From assembly GCA_956465555.1 (NCBI GenBank), contig OY101115.1:620001-684000 (forward strand): a stretch of DNA of 64,000 nucleotides. Direction: 5' to 3'. Shown in pieces: positions 31,104 through 42,608 of the stretch. This stretch comes from Nitzschia sp. pyKryTriq1. Taxonomy: Eukaryota > Bacillariophyta > Bacillariophyceae > Bacillariales > Bacillariaceae. A model generated the notes under the pieces. The model worked only from the letters and a program-made list of their open reading frames with translations, made no database searches and was not told the DNA's origin. Both the position numbers and the translations under genes were made by a program. Positions within the stretch are counted from its first letter, which is position 1. Each line of letters begins with the position of its first letter.

Positions 31104-34100
31104 ATGACGAACGCTTACGATGAACGTACGCCGTCGGAGGTGACGAGTCTTTTGAGGACTCACCCGTCGGCTCACTCGACGGACTCCCCCACTCCTCGAT
31201 CGTACAGCAGCAGCGAAAGACTTCCCCTGGTCTCATCGTATGAGGACATGCGTCAGAGTGTCGAGCTTCAGCTCAAAGAACTTAACGATGCTTCCATGTC
31301 AAAGCTTGACACCTATGTGCCGAGCAAGAAAATTCTGAACAGCAAGCACGCCATTCTGATTCTTGTCCTTGGCTGTACTCTGAGTGTCCTTCTTGTTTCC
31401 ATCGTGATCTTGAAGCCGAAGTCGCCAAAGTCGCCAAGCAACGTCAACCCGGTAGCGCCAGCCACCGGCGCCATGCCGTTTTCGCTCCTCGACCCAGTCC
31501 ATGACCTTAACTTGGCTTCTTTTGATCGACCTGAAGATTCTTCGCCTCCAAAGGCCATGTTTATCAAACGGCCCGACGGTGTGCGTTCGACTGTGCATGA
31601 TCCCCTTCCCACCAATGCATGGTACCAAAATCTGCTCATGCTTCGTGGCGAGCCATCCAACATTCACCGCGTCTATTCGACACCGTATCTCCTCGATGTT
31701 GTCGGACCCGTCCCTGGAATTCGAGCCAATTCGAATCATATTCTCTCTTCCACGAGTGTCCTCCAGCTGACCTTTATTGAGCAGTTTGGAATTACTCTTG
31801 GTGCAGCTCCGAGTTTCGCTCATCATAGTCCGTCAAAAGAACACGACTTCAAGTATCAGGCATTGGAAACGACCGAACTTGGAGTGACGCTGAAATGGGT
31901 AAGTGGTATCTTGACAGACAGGGCGTCCAAGAATATGTTTTCGACCGCTTTCATCACACTAACATAATTTTTTGTCGATTTGTTACTTTCTTTCCTTTAG
32001 AACATCATGAACATGATCTCTACCATCGTCAGAGGAATGCCCTACATCACCATGGAATACATCGAACGCAATGCGACGCTCGAGTCCGGTGAAACCCTCT
32101 TGCCAACCATTTCATCGCCCATTGGACTCGTGACTGCCCCCATTATCGATGGACATGGGCATTCCAAGTTGGACTGCTCCAAGGATGGTGCAGAGGCTTT
32201 GGTCGAAAAGGAGCTTGAGTTTCACTTTCTCGACAGTGACTTTACTTGGCTAGTATTTTTCTCCGAACCTGTCTGGATCAAGTGCCATTCAGTCGGTGGG
32301 ACAAATATTCAAGTCATCCGTTCCGATGACGACGAAGAAAGTGACGCTTCTGAGCATCCTTTGGTCATCAGAGCCGCATTGTTGAACACTTGTACGACTG
32401 GGCGCAATGCAGAACTCTGCAAGGAAGGATTGGGCGATCGTCTGCCGGAAGAAAAACAAGTAGGAGAGTACGCAAACATCCTCCGCCAGTATTCTGATTT
32501 CTATCCTGGACAACACACTTCAATGTCTTTCAACATTGCTGATGATGCAACCGAGGGAGATCTTATTTTGGATTGGGATGTCCAAGTCATGGGTGGAATC
32601 AGCGGTGAAAGCTCCATGCAGCAGTCTCTGAGGAAGCTCGATGATACTACCCAGGAAAGTAGTTTGATCTTGTTTGCTTTGCCCCATCATCTTGATCGGT
32701 TTGGAACAAACATGATGCCTAATGGAATCAAGTACTGCAAGTCGTCCTTGCATGGCCCAACATGTTTGGTTGAAGGTTCGATCTGGACCCTAAAAGAACA
32801 GCTTCCCAGGATTGGTCTCCAGGCGCCAAGGCCGCCACGAGCAGAGTTCCTGCCGGCACTGGCTGACGCAGTTCTTGGAGATATCAACTACACTTTGCCG
32901 GTATTTTTTGAACGAGGTGCTGGTGATACGTACTTCAGCGGCAAGATGCTTTCCAAGCTTGCAAGAATCCTCTTGATTGCAGAAGAGCTTATTGACATTT
33001 GCGAAGGAGGGAATGCAATCACGGACACAGATGAGTATGCTATTGCCTGCAGCAACGTGACGTTGCCCAGCGATGAGCAAATGCAAGATGGGATTGACCG
33101 CCTTCGAAGATCAGTTGAAGTGTGGATCAATGGCACAGCGGAGACACCCTTCGTATACGATGAAGAGTGGGGAGGGGTTGTCAGTTGCGGATGTCTTTTC
33201 AATGGGAAAAAATGCGACAACGTGTACCCCGATTGCCCTGCCTTTGTTGACCAAGGCTTGAACTTTGGAAATGGTAAGTGGACTGGTGCGGGTCATCCGG
33301 ACGAATGTCTATTCTGCTTTGTATTGTTTCTCATCCAATTCCCTTGCAGGCTTTTACAACGATCAACATTTTCACTATGGGTACCACATCCATGGAGCGG
33401 CTGCTGTTGCCCACTTTGACCCAGAGTGGGGTAGGAACCATTTTGAGCAGGTTCTTCTCCTCGTCCGAAATATTGCGAATCCATCGAAGGACGACCAAGC
33501 CTTTCCACTCTTCAGGCATAAGGATTGGTATCAAGGAAGTTCTTGGGCAAGTGGTGTTCCTCGACCTCCTTATCTGAATGGGAAAAATCAGGAGTCCTCC
33601 AGCGAAGCTATTGCAGCCTACGAATCCGTGGCACTTTATGGTCAAGTAATGCAAGAAGCCTGGAGCTCGCATGACGCCGGCAAGGCGGCCATCTCCAAGG
33701 AAATCCTTAAAGTTGGCCAGCTGATGACATCGACTGAACTTCGGTCTGCGAAAAAATATTGGCACATCAAGCACAATAATAAAGCCGAGGAAATCGTTCC
33801 TAAAGCTTACACTGCCAATGTCGTCGGGATCCTGTGGAGCACCATGGCACAGTTTGGTACATGGTTTGGCGCCGCTCCATACCTCCCGTATGGTATTCAA
33901 TTGTTGCCCCTGACGCCCATTTCGGAAGACAGAGACGAGTTGGATTGGGTAAACGAAATGTACTACCCCTTTTCCAGAGCTTGTGCCGACTTCCACCAAT
34001 GTGCTGAATCTGGATGGTCAATCCTTCAGATTGCAATTCTGGCTACCGTTGGCTACGCCGAGCATGCAGCTTCCCGTGTCAAGGAGTTGCTGGATGAATC

Positions 34101-34905
34101 CTACGAAAACGCTGGAGGAAACGGGCAATCGAAATCCAATACTCTCTGGTACATTGCCACCCGCCCTATCATTGAAAATCCTGTCCAAATGGATCAGTCG
34201 GATATTCGTGGAAGTGACGAACTCAGGCCAGCTCCTTCATTTGAGCTCAGCAACTGCTATACCGATACTTGTACGTCTGAAGTCCTAAATCAAGAAGCCG
34301 GTCTTTACACTTGCCGTACCCGAATCAACTGGTTGATCCACTCCGAAGGAAATTCGCAGTGGGAAGCTTGCGCGATTGTGGCAGATGAATACCAGGACAT
34401 CTGTGGTCCTTGTAAGCCCGGTCCGAAAGGACCCAAGACCGAAACTGAGAGTGGAAGTACCACAAGTCACGAAGTTGAGCACGACGATGCTCTTCAGTGC
34501 GATACTTGTACCTTGGAAGAATGCAATAGCGATCTCAACAGATGCCCGATCTTCGATCGCACTTTCGTTTGCACTCATGGACCTAGCAAGGGGGGCTGCA
34601 GTGGTAGCCCGTGGACCCTGGGCCATGAGCAATGTAGAGCTTGCTGTGAGATGACATCGTGCACCAAGCTCAAGGATGAGGAGGCAAAGAAAATTACAAA
34701 GGATGGCAACGCACTGGATCGTGTCCGGTGCCCGCCCTGTGAGCCAAGTGTGTGTTACGGAAAGGTCAACCAGTGCCCACTCCATACTGCTCCATACATC
34801 TGTCTCAGTGGAAACAGTGCAGGAGGATGCTCTGCGACCCCGTGGCAAGTTGGTTCAGATGACGAACAATGTTCTGAGTGCTGTGAGATTACCGTCACTT
34901 GCTAG
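31104..34905 (+). CDS. GH81 endo-1,3-beta-glucanase, membrane-anchored (copy B)
   Basis: Three exons, 31104-31898, 32001-33273 and 33350-34905, with introns of 102 and 76 nt (both GTAAGTGG donors), give 1207 residues. One membrane segment (about 82-104) follows a polar N-terminus. GH81 signatures are LPTNAWYQNLL (about 168), FYNDQHFHYGYHIHGAAAVA and NQESSSEAIAAYESVALYG (about 769-787). After the catalytic region comes one module of the same kind as in copy A (about 991-1045), then two further Cys-rich repeats of about 60 residues (each with GGCS-x-PW and ECC or ACCE), absent from copy A; these may bind glucan. Copy A is intronless, so the two differ in structure as well as in tail. Activity on beta-1,3-glucan is expected. 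Confidence 0.92.
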
Positions 34906-34981
34906 ATTAGAGTGAAGTCGAAAGCGTATATCATACTCTACTATTACAGGAGCCTATAGAGAAACTAAACTTAATATTAAG

Positions 34982-35749
34982 CTAAAAGCTATACCATAAC
35001 AGATCACTTATAGGATAGCCTCCACCTTCGAACTTCACATCCTGCCTTGGACCATCGAGAAGCACCGAGATTACGCCTCCGCCAGTTTTCGCGCCAACAA
35101 AAGTACCTAGACCCGCCGCTGTATCTCCTAGCATTTTCCCATCAGCAGCGACCCCAGAAGAGGAAATGGGACCCACCAACAAAACATCGCCCTCGGGCAT
35201 GGCCTTTGCAGCTGCCACAACGGCATCCAGCGATTCTGCTTTGGATGATGTTGTGGTGTCAAGTCCCAAACCAGTGGCTATATCTACGAGGCCTTTTTTG
35301 CTAGACAAGACTCGAACCTTTCCAGGTGTCACTCCAGGCCCTTCTCCTGCCTTTCGTTTGACAGTCAGATCGAGCAGTTCACTTGCTAGTACATTCGCAT
35401 TGGCGTCCCTCCCTTCCAACAAGTATACAACCTTGGCGTTGGTACAAAAGCGAGTGGCGTCATTCTCCCGGACTGGTTTTGCTGTCCTTGTCGCGGTGAC
35501 AAAGGTATGAGCAAGTGGAGTGACTTTAATATCCACTGCATGTGCCTGTACAGGCTCAGCAAATACTGCCGCCCCAGCAATCGCAACGGATGTTGCGGCT
35601 GTCGCCAGGAACTTTCGTCGGCTCGCCCCGTCCGTCAAAGAAGATACTGATGATGTTGGTGGTCGGATCTCATACCCAAGAGCCGACTCCGAGAGGAGCA
35701 AGCGCCATTGTGCAAGTAGAAGAACGGGAACTCCTGGCAAACCCCTCAT
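34982..35749 (-). CDS. Putative thylakoid-lumen protein with twin-Arg signal, unknown
   Basis: From the Met at 35749 the protein has 255 residues. An N-terminal hydrophobic stretch (VPVLLLAQWRLLL) could be the ER signal needed for a secondary plastid. Residues about 45-75 form a twin-arginine type signal, SRRKFLATAATSVAIAGAAVFA, ending near QAHA. This double arrangement suggests import to the thylakoid lumen by the Tat route. The mature part (about 75-255) is Ala/Gly/Val-rich without membrane segments and ends GGYPISDLLWYSF; I recognise no family. The frame is open to 35893 and an earlier start is possible. It is convergent with GH81 copy B and divergent from zeaxanthin epoxidase. Confidence 0.65.
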   Translation of the reverse strand: MRGLPGVPVLLLAQWRLLLSESALGYEIRPPTSSVSSLTDGASRRKFLATAATSVAIAGAAVFAEPVQAHAVDIKVTPLAHTFVTATRTAKPVRENDATRFCTNAKVVYLLEGRDANANVLASELLDLTVKRKAGEGPGVTPGKVRVLSSKKGLVDIATGLGLDTTTSSKAESLDAVVAAAKAMPEGDVLLVGPISSSGVAADGKMLGDTAAGLGTFVGAKTGGGVISVLLDGPRQDVKFEGGGYPISDLLWYSF

Positions 35750-36372
35750 TGTTTCTTTGACTGATGCTATTGAACATGTACTGCAAACACAGAAGGGACA
35801 TCTTCCTACAGTACGAATATCGAATATGCACCCGGCAAAAGAATAAGAGACCGCGGTACCATGAGACAAAGATCGAAGATCCACCGCACGCAATGACGCG
35901 GGGGAGACGGAGGACGGGGCGCGAGGGGGAGGCTATTCGTGCCGTACTGTATCCTACCGTACAGTACTCGTACATAATACAGGCGGGGCGGGTCCCCTTG
36001 ACATATGCCCCCCCCCTGAACAGAGAGAGATCTCTGAAAGGGGTGAACCAAGGTGAACCAGCCCTGAAGTCGTCGAGGGGGGTACTGGTACTTTTTTGCA
36101 TTTTGTCTACATGAACGAAGTACAGATAGAAAATCCTTTACACGTGGAGCCTTTCAGATCGTCCTTCAGAGAGCGCCGCCTCCAAGCAAGAAGATCCGTC
36201 GTCATTCGAGCGGCACCGCACTTCAACTTTCTTTTTCTTCAACCAGCCGATGACATCGATGCAACAAAACACAAATCCGAAGAATCAACCTACCGGTACA
36301 TGATCCATCGATCGATTGATAGATTGACAATTCATTATTGCTGCATTCGTCTTGAAGATATTGGTACTGACA
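35750..36372. promoter_or_regulatory. Divergent gap between lumen-type protein and zeaxanthin epoxidase
   Basis: Both flanking genes start outward, so this 623-bp gap holds two promoters of predicted plastid genes and could co-regulate them. It includes a C run (36008-36015) and GTAC words around 35940-35975. No defined factor site is recognised. Confidence 0.4.
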
Positions 36373-38244
36373 ATGGTTAAATTCTCATTTGCGGCAATGT
36401 CACTAGTAGTCCTCGCGGCTGGTGGTGTGACCGCCTTTGTTCCTGAGTCGACGAAACACACGACGTTGTTGGGTGAGCCGACGACGACCACGAAAAGTCG
36501 TTTATTCGAAGGAAAACAAGCCGAATCGTTCGGGCCCGCTCAGCTTTTGCGGGAAGTAAAGACAAAACTCCCTCAGATTGAATGGCTCGCCGAGGGGGAA
36601 GGCAATCCAAACAACAAGGTGAACATGCCAGATTATGTGAAGCAGATTCTCCACCAACCCCAAGCTCCTCAACGAGTTGCCGAACACGAAGGACGAACTC
36701 ATCGAATTCGAACCCGAGCCCAACAAGCATCGGCAGATGCTGCCGCAATGCGAGGAATGCTGGTGGGAGAAGAAGACGAAAAGGCTTGGTGGCGGACACC
36801 TCGTGATATCCCTAAAGGAGGTCGAGCAGTTACCAAAGATGATCCTTTGACAGTGTTAGTGGCTGGTGGAGGTTTGGCTGGATTGGTCACTGCCGCTGCT
36901 TGCCATGCCAAGGGAATGAAGGTTGCTATTTTTGAACAAGCTTCGACCTACGCTCCCTACGGAGGTCCAATTCAGATCCAGTCCAATGCCCTTCGGGCCA
37001 TCCAGCAAATCAGTCAAGAATGTTATGAGGAGCTGGTGGCAGCTGGAACCGTCACGGCAGATCGAGTTTCGGGTCTCAAGATCGGGTACAAGAAGGGAAA
37101 CAAACTTGCAGGCTTGTATGATGCTGGAGACTGGCTAGTCCGTTTCGATACTGTGGGGCCCGCTCTGGAAAAGGGCTTGCCGGCTACTGTTGTCGTAGAT
37201 CGTCCCGTCATTCAACAAATCTTCGTCAAGCATGGCCTTCCCGAAGGCACGGTCCGAATCAAGTCGCGCATTCAAACTTACGAAGATCTAGGAGACGGAC
37301 GTGGAGTCTGTGCGACCCTTGAGGATGGTACCAAAGCATATGCTGACGTACTGGTTGGAGCCGACGGCGTGTGGAGTCAAGTTCGAAAGTGCATCCACGA
37401 TCTGGGCGAGGGGGCTGGAGGATATGCGGCATCAGGTGCTGCTGGTGGAGCTTTGGACGACGCAGAAGCTCGCAAATTGGCTCAAGATACGATCCGCGTG
37501 GCAGCACAGGCCGATCGACGATACTCTGGCTTTACTTGCTACGCAGCACTGGCACCTCATCGGGCCTCCAACATCGAAGACGTATCGTATCAAATTCTCC
37601 TGGGAGAGAAGAAATACTTCGTATCCACTGATGGTGGCGGAGAGCGACAACAGTGGTTCGCATTGATTCGAGAACCTGCTGGTGGAGTTGACCCAGAGCC
37701 AACAGCGGACGATCCTCATCCGAAGTTGACTCGCCTACGGAAGGAATTTGCTAGTGACGGAGAAGGCGACCCGGATGGCAACAAGTGGGATCCTTTTGCC
37801 TTGGAACTTATCAATGCCTCTTCGGAAGAGGACATCAAGCGACGAGATTTGTACGATGGCGCTCCGCTCCTTGCCACTCTAGATCCCCAGCGATTGCTAA
37901 ATCCTTGGGCCAAGGGTCCTGTTGCCATCTGCGGAGATGCCGCCCACCCAATGATGCCAAATCTTGGACAAGGGGGATGTCAAGCAACCGAAGATGGCTA
38001 TCGCCTGGGGGAAGAGCTGGCCAAGGTTGCCCACACTCGGGAAGTTCCCGGAGCTCTTGGAAAATACTCTCGAGTTCGAGTTATTCGAACAGCGATCATT
38101 CAAGGTCTGGCCCAGCTAGGATCGGATCTTCTTGTCGATTTTGACCTGATGATGACAATTCCATTGTTGGGACCCTTCTTCCTGACAATGACCCAACTTT
38201 CCATGCCATGGATTCTTCGATTCCTCTACACTGCAGAGTTCTAG
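36373..38244 (+). CDS. ZEP: Zeaxanthin epoxidase, plastid
   Basis: A single exon of 623 residues. Residues 1-20 are a signal peptide ending GGVTAFVP, an Ala-Phe type plastid pre-sequence. A linker of about 140 residues precedes the FAD Rossmann motif [15 protein letters not shown] (GGGLAG at 165-170). Also seen are [36 protein letters not shown] and the second FAD motif [21 protein letters not shown] (521 onward), all typical of ZEP. The FAD mono-oxygenase epoxidises zeaxanthin to antheraxanthin and violaxanthin, and in diatoms it also reverses the diadinoxanthin cycle. The C-terminal FHA domain of plant ZEP is absent, as far as I can see. The start was chosen at the Met that gives the signal peptide rather than 36352. 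Confidence 0.94.
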   Translation: MVKFSFAAMSLVVLAAGGVTAFVPESTKHTTLLGEPTTTTKSRLFEGKQAESFGPAQLLREVKTKLPQIEWLAEGEGNPNNKVNMPDYVKQILHQPQAPQRVAEHEGRTHRIRTRAQQASADAAAMRGMLVGEEDEKAWWRTPRDIPKGGRAVTKDDPLTVLVAGGGLAGLVTAAACHAKGMKVAIFEQASTYAPYGGPIQIQSNALRAIQQISQECYEELVAAGTVTADRVSGLKIGYKKGNKLAGLYDAGDWLVRFDTVGPALEKGLPATVVVDRPVIQQIFVKHGLPEGTVRIKSRIQTYEDLGDGRGVCATLEDGTKAYADVLVGADGVWSQVRKCIHDLGEGAGGYAASGAAGGALDDAEARKLAQDTIRVAAQADRRYSGFTCYAALAPHRASNIEDVSYQILLGEKKYFVSTDGGGERQQWFALIREPAGGVDPEPTADDPHPKLTRLRKEFASDGEGDPDGNKWDPFALELINASSEEDIKRRDLYDGAPLLATLDPQRLLNPWAKGPVAICGDAAHPMMPNLGQGGCQATEDGYRLGEELAKVAHTREVPGALGKYSRVRVIRTAIIQGLAQLGSDLLVDFDLMMTIPLLGPFFLTMTQLSMPWILRFLYTAEF

Positions 38245-38323
38245 CTAGAAGACTAATACTACCGAATAAATGATAGGAAATGGACAACGTTCCATCGTTT
38301 GACTAATTGTAGGTTATAGACCT

Positions 38324-40663
38324 CTACCGACGTCGACGGCGAGTCGTAGACGTACCTGCTCCAATCTCTCGGAAGAGTTCATCAGCACGACGCTGCTCCG
38401 CTTCCAACTCCCGTTGGTTTTCTTGCAGCCGCTGTTGTTGTTCCGATTCCCTGGCTTGAACGGGTTTTAGAGCAATGCGTTCGCAGGCGTCCACCTTTCG
38501 TGGGACAATATTCTTTCGAAAGGACTTGAAATTCGGACCATTGGTACGACGAGGACGGCGTCCAAGTGCATCTCGTGACCCATTGGTGTTGCTACTACCT
38601 TCGGTGGTGGTAGGTGATACAATGGCGACTACCTGTGCCGATTGGGCTGGAGGCATCAAGTGTTCCCCCATAATTTCAGCATTCATCTTGGAGGCTTTCT
38701 TTCGCCATGCTTTTCTCACGGCATTATCCCTCGGAGCGATAGTATACCAGCCAGATGCGTCTGGCTTCCCGAGACACTGCTGAATATTTGAGTCGCTAGC
38801 GTCAGTCGAAGAACTTGTGGCATGGTTGCTGCGACGAGGCTTCTTTGGGGGGTCTTGTGGTGACACGTCTTCGTCGTCCTCCATGCTTACATCATGTTCG
38901 ACTGGGAAATCTTCATTTTCTTGGTCATCTTGAGCATCTGCTTCCTTTTTACCAGTCTCTTCGTCTTCAGGAACAGGCGATGCTTCCTGGTGTACTGTTT
39001 CTGGTGCTTGTTCCACATATGGTATCTCTCGACGTTGTCGTTTTTGGTGGGTTGGGAATGGAACTTCAGTCATGGAACAGGAATCGACTTGACTGCTACT
39101 GTTGCTGTCGTCGCCCGGGCGTTTCCGGGAACCCGTTGCGATGATTCCAGAATTGGTACTTTTAGCACTAGTCCTCGTCGCTGTGGAGAGCTCTTCTTGA
39201 GTCTGCAACTTATTAGCGTCTCGTTCTTTCGAGGGCGCGGGGGCTTCATCCTCGGTGTCACTGCTGCTATCCGACGTACCACCAGCAGGCGGAATCTGGG
39301 GGGCGCCGCTCGGTGGGGTCCTTCTACTACCGTTGCTCGTAGTAGATGGCAAGGGAATCGCATTGCCCTTGGTATCGACAAGCTTTGGTTCTTGGCGTGA
39401 GACAGCCTTGGCCCAGGCTTGTTGTGTGAAGGAAAATATGCCATCTTTCGCTGTAAGTTTCGAAAATAGTCGTTTTCTCGAGGAAAGGACCAGGAACACT
39501 GGGTTCTTGTCGGCGAGAGCCTCGAGGGATCCTTCAACTTTCTCCATCCTTGCCTTTTCATTGGATTCCTCGTAGAGTGGAACGAGTCTTCCTCCCGAGA
39601 AGCGAATGACGGGATCCAGTTCGGTCTCTTCCAACGTGAAGACGACGTAGCCTGCCATGAGTTTGGGGTCAGCGGCCTTGGTCCTGAGTACGTTCATGCT
39701 GCCATCCTGTGTAAAGGGTGCCCTATACTGTTCGGGCGAGGGCAGAGGATCTTTTGAGGACTTGTGATCCATCAAAACTTGCAAATAGTCGGGTGTAACG
39801 ATGGGTATTCCTCGACAACATGCCGCCAGTGGCTTGGCAGATCCCGAGGCCTCCGGTGTGATCAAATGGGTGGTGTTCTCGGTAATCATAGCCGTTTCCA
39901 ACGCTCCAATCTGGTGCAGTTTCTTGTTCTTCCATTCCGTTTGAATTGGCGTGGGAACCCTTGAGAATACCACCGAAAAGGGAACCCATGTGACTTTGAG
40001 GGTCGATCCGTTTAGCCCAGCTTGCATCATGATGGATAGTTTCTTCGTGGTGACGTCCAGAACCCGAGACTGCCCGACATCGACTCTGACTATCTGAGGC
40101 TGCTGCTGCTCCTTTTCCTTCTTCCAAAAGTCTTTCATCGAAGGTGGGAGTTCCATCTCGGGCACAGCGGTTCCATCACCTAGGGCGGCCAGCTGCTGTG
40201 GGACTCGTTGCGATGCTTGCGAAATCATGCCACCGGTCCCTTCATCATCGGTTTCCTCCTCATCATCGTCGTCTCCGGCGGCCTTTTGTTGATTCTCTCC
40301 CACATCATCATCACCATCATCACGAGACGGCGATGATGATTCGGCAATAAAAGTACCCGCCTTGCCCACATTTTCCAGTACCAAACACATTTGAAATGGA
40401 TTGGCTTGGCACGCCCGACGTTCCGCGTCATTGCGAGGCTCTTTCACGCAGCGGACGGTGAAATGCTGGCGGCTCACACTCTTGTCGCTGGGAAACGTGA
40501 CGTCTCCCGCCTTGCGGCCCAGTGAGAATAGAACATTCTTCGCTCCATGCTCTGCATTATCATTATTTTGTGGCTCTTGTCTACCACCAAAGAAATTCAA
40601 GACGGTGCTAGGTGTGCTACAATTTGGCGACGAGACCTCGTACGATTCGACGCGGATCCACAT
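38324..40663 (-). CDS. NBS1: Nibrin-like DNA-repair protein (MRN complex)
   Basis: A single exon of 779 residues from 40663. The N-terminus MWIRVE leads into an FHA domain (about 1-120) with SLGRKAGDV and SVSRQHFTV, the phosphopeptide-binding core. A BRCT domain (about 210-310) has ITENTTHLITPEA and GIPIVTPDYLQVLM; a second, weaker BRCT follows (about 315-430). A long acidic, Ser-rich disordered region leads to the short motif NFKSFRKN (about 711), matching the MRE11-binding NFKKFKK of nibrin. Near the end RADELFREIG resembles the ATM-binding acidic-FxF/Y-type box of human NBN. Together these identify the MRN subunit that recruits MRE11-RAD50 and ATM to double-strand breaks. The frame extends to a Met at 40738, but human nibrin also starts with MW just before the FHA fold. 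Confidence 0.88.
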   Translation of the reverse strand: MWIRVESYEVSSPNCSTPSTVLNFFGGRQEPQNNDNAEHGAKNVLFSLGRKAGDVTFPSDKSVSRQHFTVRCVKEPRNDAERRACQANPFQMCLVLENVGKAGTFIAESSSPSRDDGDDDVGENQQKAAGDDDDEEETDDEGTGGMISQASQRVPQQLAALGDGTAVPEMELPPSMKDFWKKEKEQQQPQIVRVDVGQSRVLDVTTKKLSIMMQAGLNGSTLKVTWVPFSVVFSRVPTPIQTEWKNKKLHQIGALETAMITENTTHLITPEASGSAKPLAACCRGIPIVTPDYLQVLMDHKSSKDPLPSPEQYRAPFTQDGSMNVLRTKAADPKLMAGYVVFTLEETELDPVIRFSGGRLVPLYEESNEKARMEKVEGSLEALADKNPVFLVLSSRKRLFSKLTAKDGIFSFTQQAWAKAVSRQEPKLVDTKGNAIPLPSTTSNGSRRTPPSGAPQIPPAGGTSDSSSDTEDEAPAPSKERDANKLQTQEELSTATRTSAKSTNSGIIATGSRKRPGDDSNSSSQVDSCSMTEVPFPTHQKRQRREIPYVEQAPETVHQEASPVPEDEETGKKEADAQDDQENEDFPVEHDVSMEDDEDVSPQDPPKKPRRSNHATSSSTDASDSNIQQCLGKPDASGWYTIAPRDNAVRKAWRKKASKMNAEIMGEHLMPPAQSAQVVAIVSPTTTEGSSNTNGSRDALGRRPRRTNGPNFKSFRKNIVPRKVDACERIALKPVQARESEQQQRLQENQRELEAEQRRADELFREIGAGTSTTRRRRR

Positions 40664-41039
40664 TTTGTTGTGTCGTTTTGTGCACACTACTTGCCCCGTC
40701 TCGACGGGATTTTGTCCCACCTCCTCTTTTGAAAGCAAAGCAAAATAGGATGTCGTGGACCAACCGGTACGAATGTGTGAAAACCACTCTCTACTCTAGA
40801 GAGGCTGTCATTGTGATCAGCATGACCCGCATTGATGCGATGATGCAGAAGATGCAAAAATCAAAATCTCACGCCGACGCGAATCTTTGTGGGACTACAT
40901 CCGGGAATGAAGTTTCGCATCCAGACAAAAGGATGCATCTCCACTCTAGTAGAGAAGATCAAATTCAAAAATAGTCGCATGGCGGTACTAAGAATCAAAG
41001 AAAGTTGATGATTCACCACCCAACATTCCTGAGTAGTAG
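40664..41039. other. Intergenic, no gene seen
   Basis: The gap is the upstream flank of the NBS1 gene and the 3' flank of the cupin gene, both on the minus strand. Short CTCTACTCTAGAGA and CTCTAGTAGAGA palindromes occur near 40790 and 40945. Confidence 0.45.
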
Positions 41040-41711
41040 CTATCTTACGAATTGCTGTACATAATCTTCTCCGAGTCCAATTTTTTCGTAGTGTTTTTTG
41101 GCCAGCTCCAGTTTGGTAAATACATCATCTGCTCCCACTACATTTCCTTCGGTGTCACAGTACAATAAACTCCCCGTCACATGAAACAACGTAATCATTT
41201 CCTCGACTCCTTCGGGTACCACAAGAGTATGAATTTCACCAGGCGGTTCAAAAATATAACTTCCTTCTTGGGCCACCCAATCATGTTCCAGATAACGCCA
41301 ACTTCCCTTCAACACATGCCCATGAACAGGACCAGGATGACGATGTCTAGACAAGAGACCAGACCCTTTGACTCGCAATAAGTTCACATAATATCCACCC
41401 GAGACACACAAACAAAGCGGTCGAAAGGAGACGGAATCTGTTTGAGGAACCCATAATAATTCTTCATCAACATCAGCAGGAAGTGCCTGGGGTACAAAGA
41501 TCTCTGGCAACCCCTCTTTGGGTTGTACTCCTTGATATGGCTGATAGGCATCTTTCTCTGTAGTATCTACCTGTTGTTGTTTTCGGGCCACCAAGCGCGT
41601 TGACAATGGGTGGGATGATTGCAGAGGAGCAAAACCGAGCCCATCTTGTGATGCTGATGCCAAAACCATGGCCACGAGCCAGAAACAGCGACGACTCTCT
41701 CCTCCAACCAT
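41040..41711 (-). CDS. Plastid-targeted cupin, dihydroxyacetophenone dioxygenase-like
   Basis: A single exon of 223 residues. A signal peptide (about 1-27) ends DGLGFAPL, again an Ala/Gly-Phe plastid-type site. The cupin barrel (about 95-195) carries HRHPGPVHGHVLKGSWRYLEHDW, with clustered His metal ligands and a conserved Gly, and GSYIFEPPGEIHTLVV with the final His of the second cupin motif. The pattern FEPPGEIHTL is typical of the ChrR-like and 2,4'-dihydroxyacetophenone dioxygenase group, non-haem metal enzymes that cleave C-C bonds. The substrate in a plastid is unknown. Confidence 0.82.
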   Translation of the reverse strand: MVGGESRRCFWLVAMVLASASQDGLGFAPLQSSHPLSTRLVARKQQQVDTTEKDAYQPYQGVQPKEGLPEIFVPQALPADVDEELLWVPQTDSVSFRPLCLCVSGGYYVNLLRVKGSGLLSRHRHPGPVHGHVLKGSWRYLEHDWVAQEGSYIFEPPGEIHTLVVPEGVEEMITLFHVTGSLLYCDTEGNVVGADDVFTKLELAKKHYEKIGLGEDYVQQFVR

Positions 41712-42608
41712 GATATTATGTTTTAAAGGATCACTCGTAATTGTCTGATGAAGAAAATCTTAACCTAAGGATGAAGGTGTGTGTTGGCATTGATGGAGGG
41801 AGGGAGGTCGTTAGCTACGAGTTACGATCTATTATCGTCTGTTGTCATTATTATTTTTCGACGACGATGACGCGCGGGCTTTTGTTGGAACTCTCCCTCT
41901 CGCAACTTCAACTTTCAAAAATGCGACTACTTCGATTCACAATGGACGATCTTCCTCCCATTGGCGCGGGCGCCAACAAACCCTCAACTCTCTCGGACAC
42001 TGTAGACCGATGGTATAGTACTTGGTAGTGGGATAATTCGTTGGCCTATGCCCCTGATCGATTTCGATTTGCGTAGCAAGATCGTCCTCTCTCGGGGATA
42101 CCCTTGGGTACATCTCCTTGCCTCAAGGTGTAAAGGGATGGCGGGCGGGTTTTTAAAGCTAATTAAACTCGTCGACTCGATGATCTTATGAGATCCATCG
42201 GTCGTCTCTCTTCGGTATCGGCTCGAAATCTTGTGTTGTTCGTTCGACTTCTTGTCTGTCCTTCGTTCGTTGGGGGTCTCCAGGATGATGGGTGCTTTCT
42301 CCATCTCTCTTCTCGCACTTGTCCCTACACTACATACTTACCGCTACCAGTGATGGTAATGTACCGGCAAACTATACTTTGTACCTTTTTTCTGTAGAGC
42401 TGGCTATAGAGAGATGAGATAAGAAGTACGAGTAAAGAGTTTCTAATACAGATCACGAAGGCAGCTTACAATATCATTTATTATAAAAAAGGTACGACGT
42501 CGTATCCATAGGCAGATCTATGAATTCGCACGTTCAGAATTGCGACGTATCACTCTGGTGTAGAACGAAAACTTTGTGGCTCTCTTGTAGAAAGAATCAA
42601 TTAGTCTA
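41712..42608. other. Intergenic, no gene seen
   Basis: About 900 bp without a convincing frame. Short frames at 41741-42028 and 41984-42304 lack any recognisable motif and have poor composition. Confidence 0.5.

Noticed and set aside
40664-40738. Extra 25 codons at the NBS1 N-terminus
   Set aside because: The frame is open, but the family starts with MW directly before the FHA fold; cDNA would be needed to prefer the longer form.
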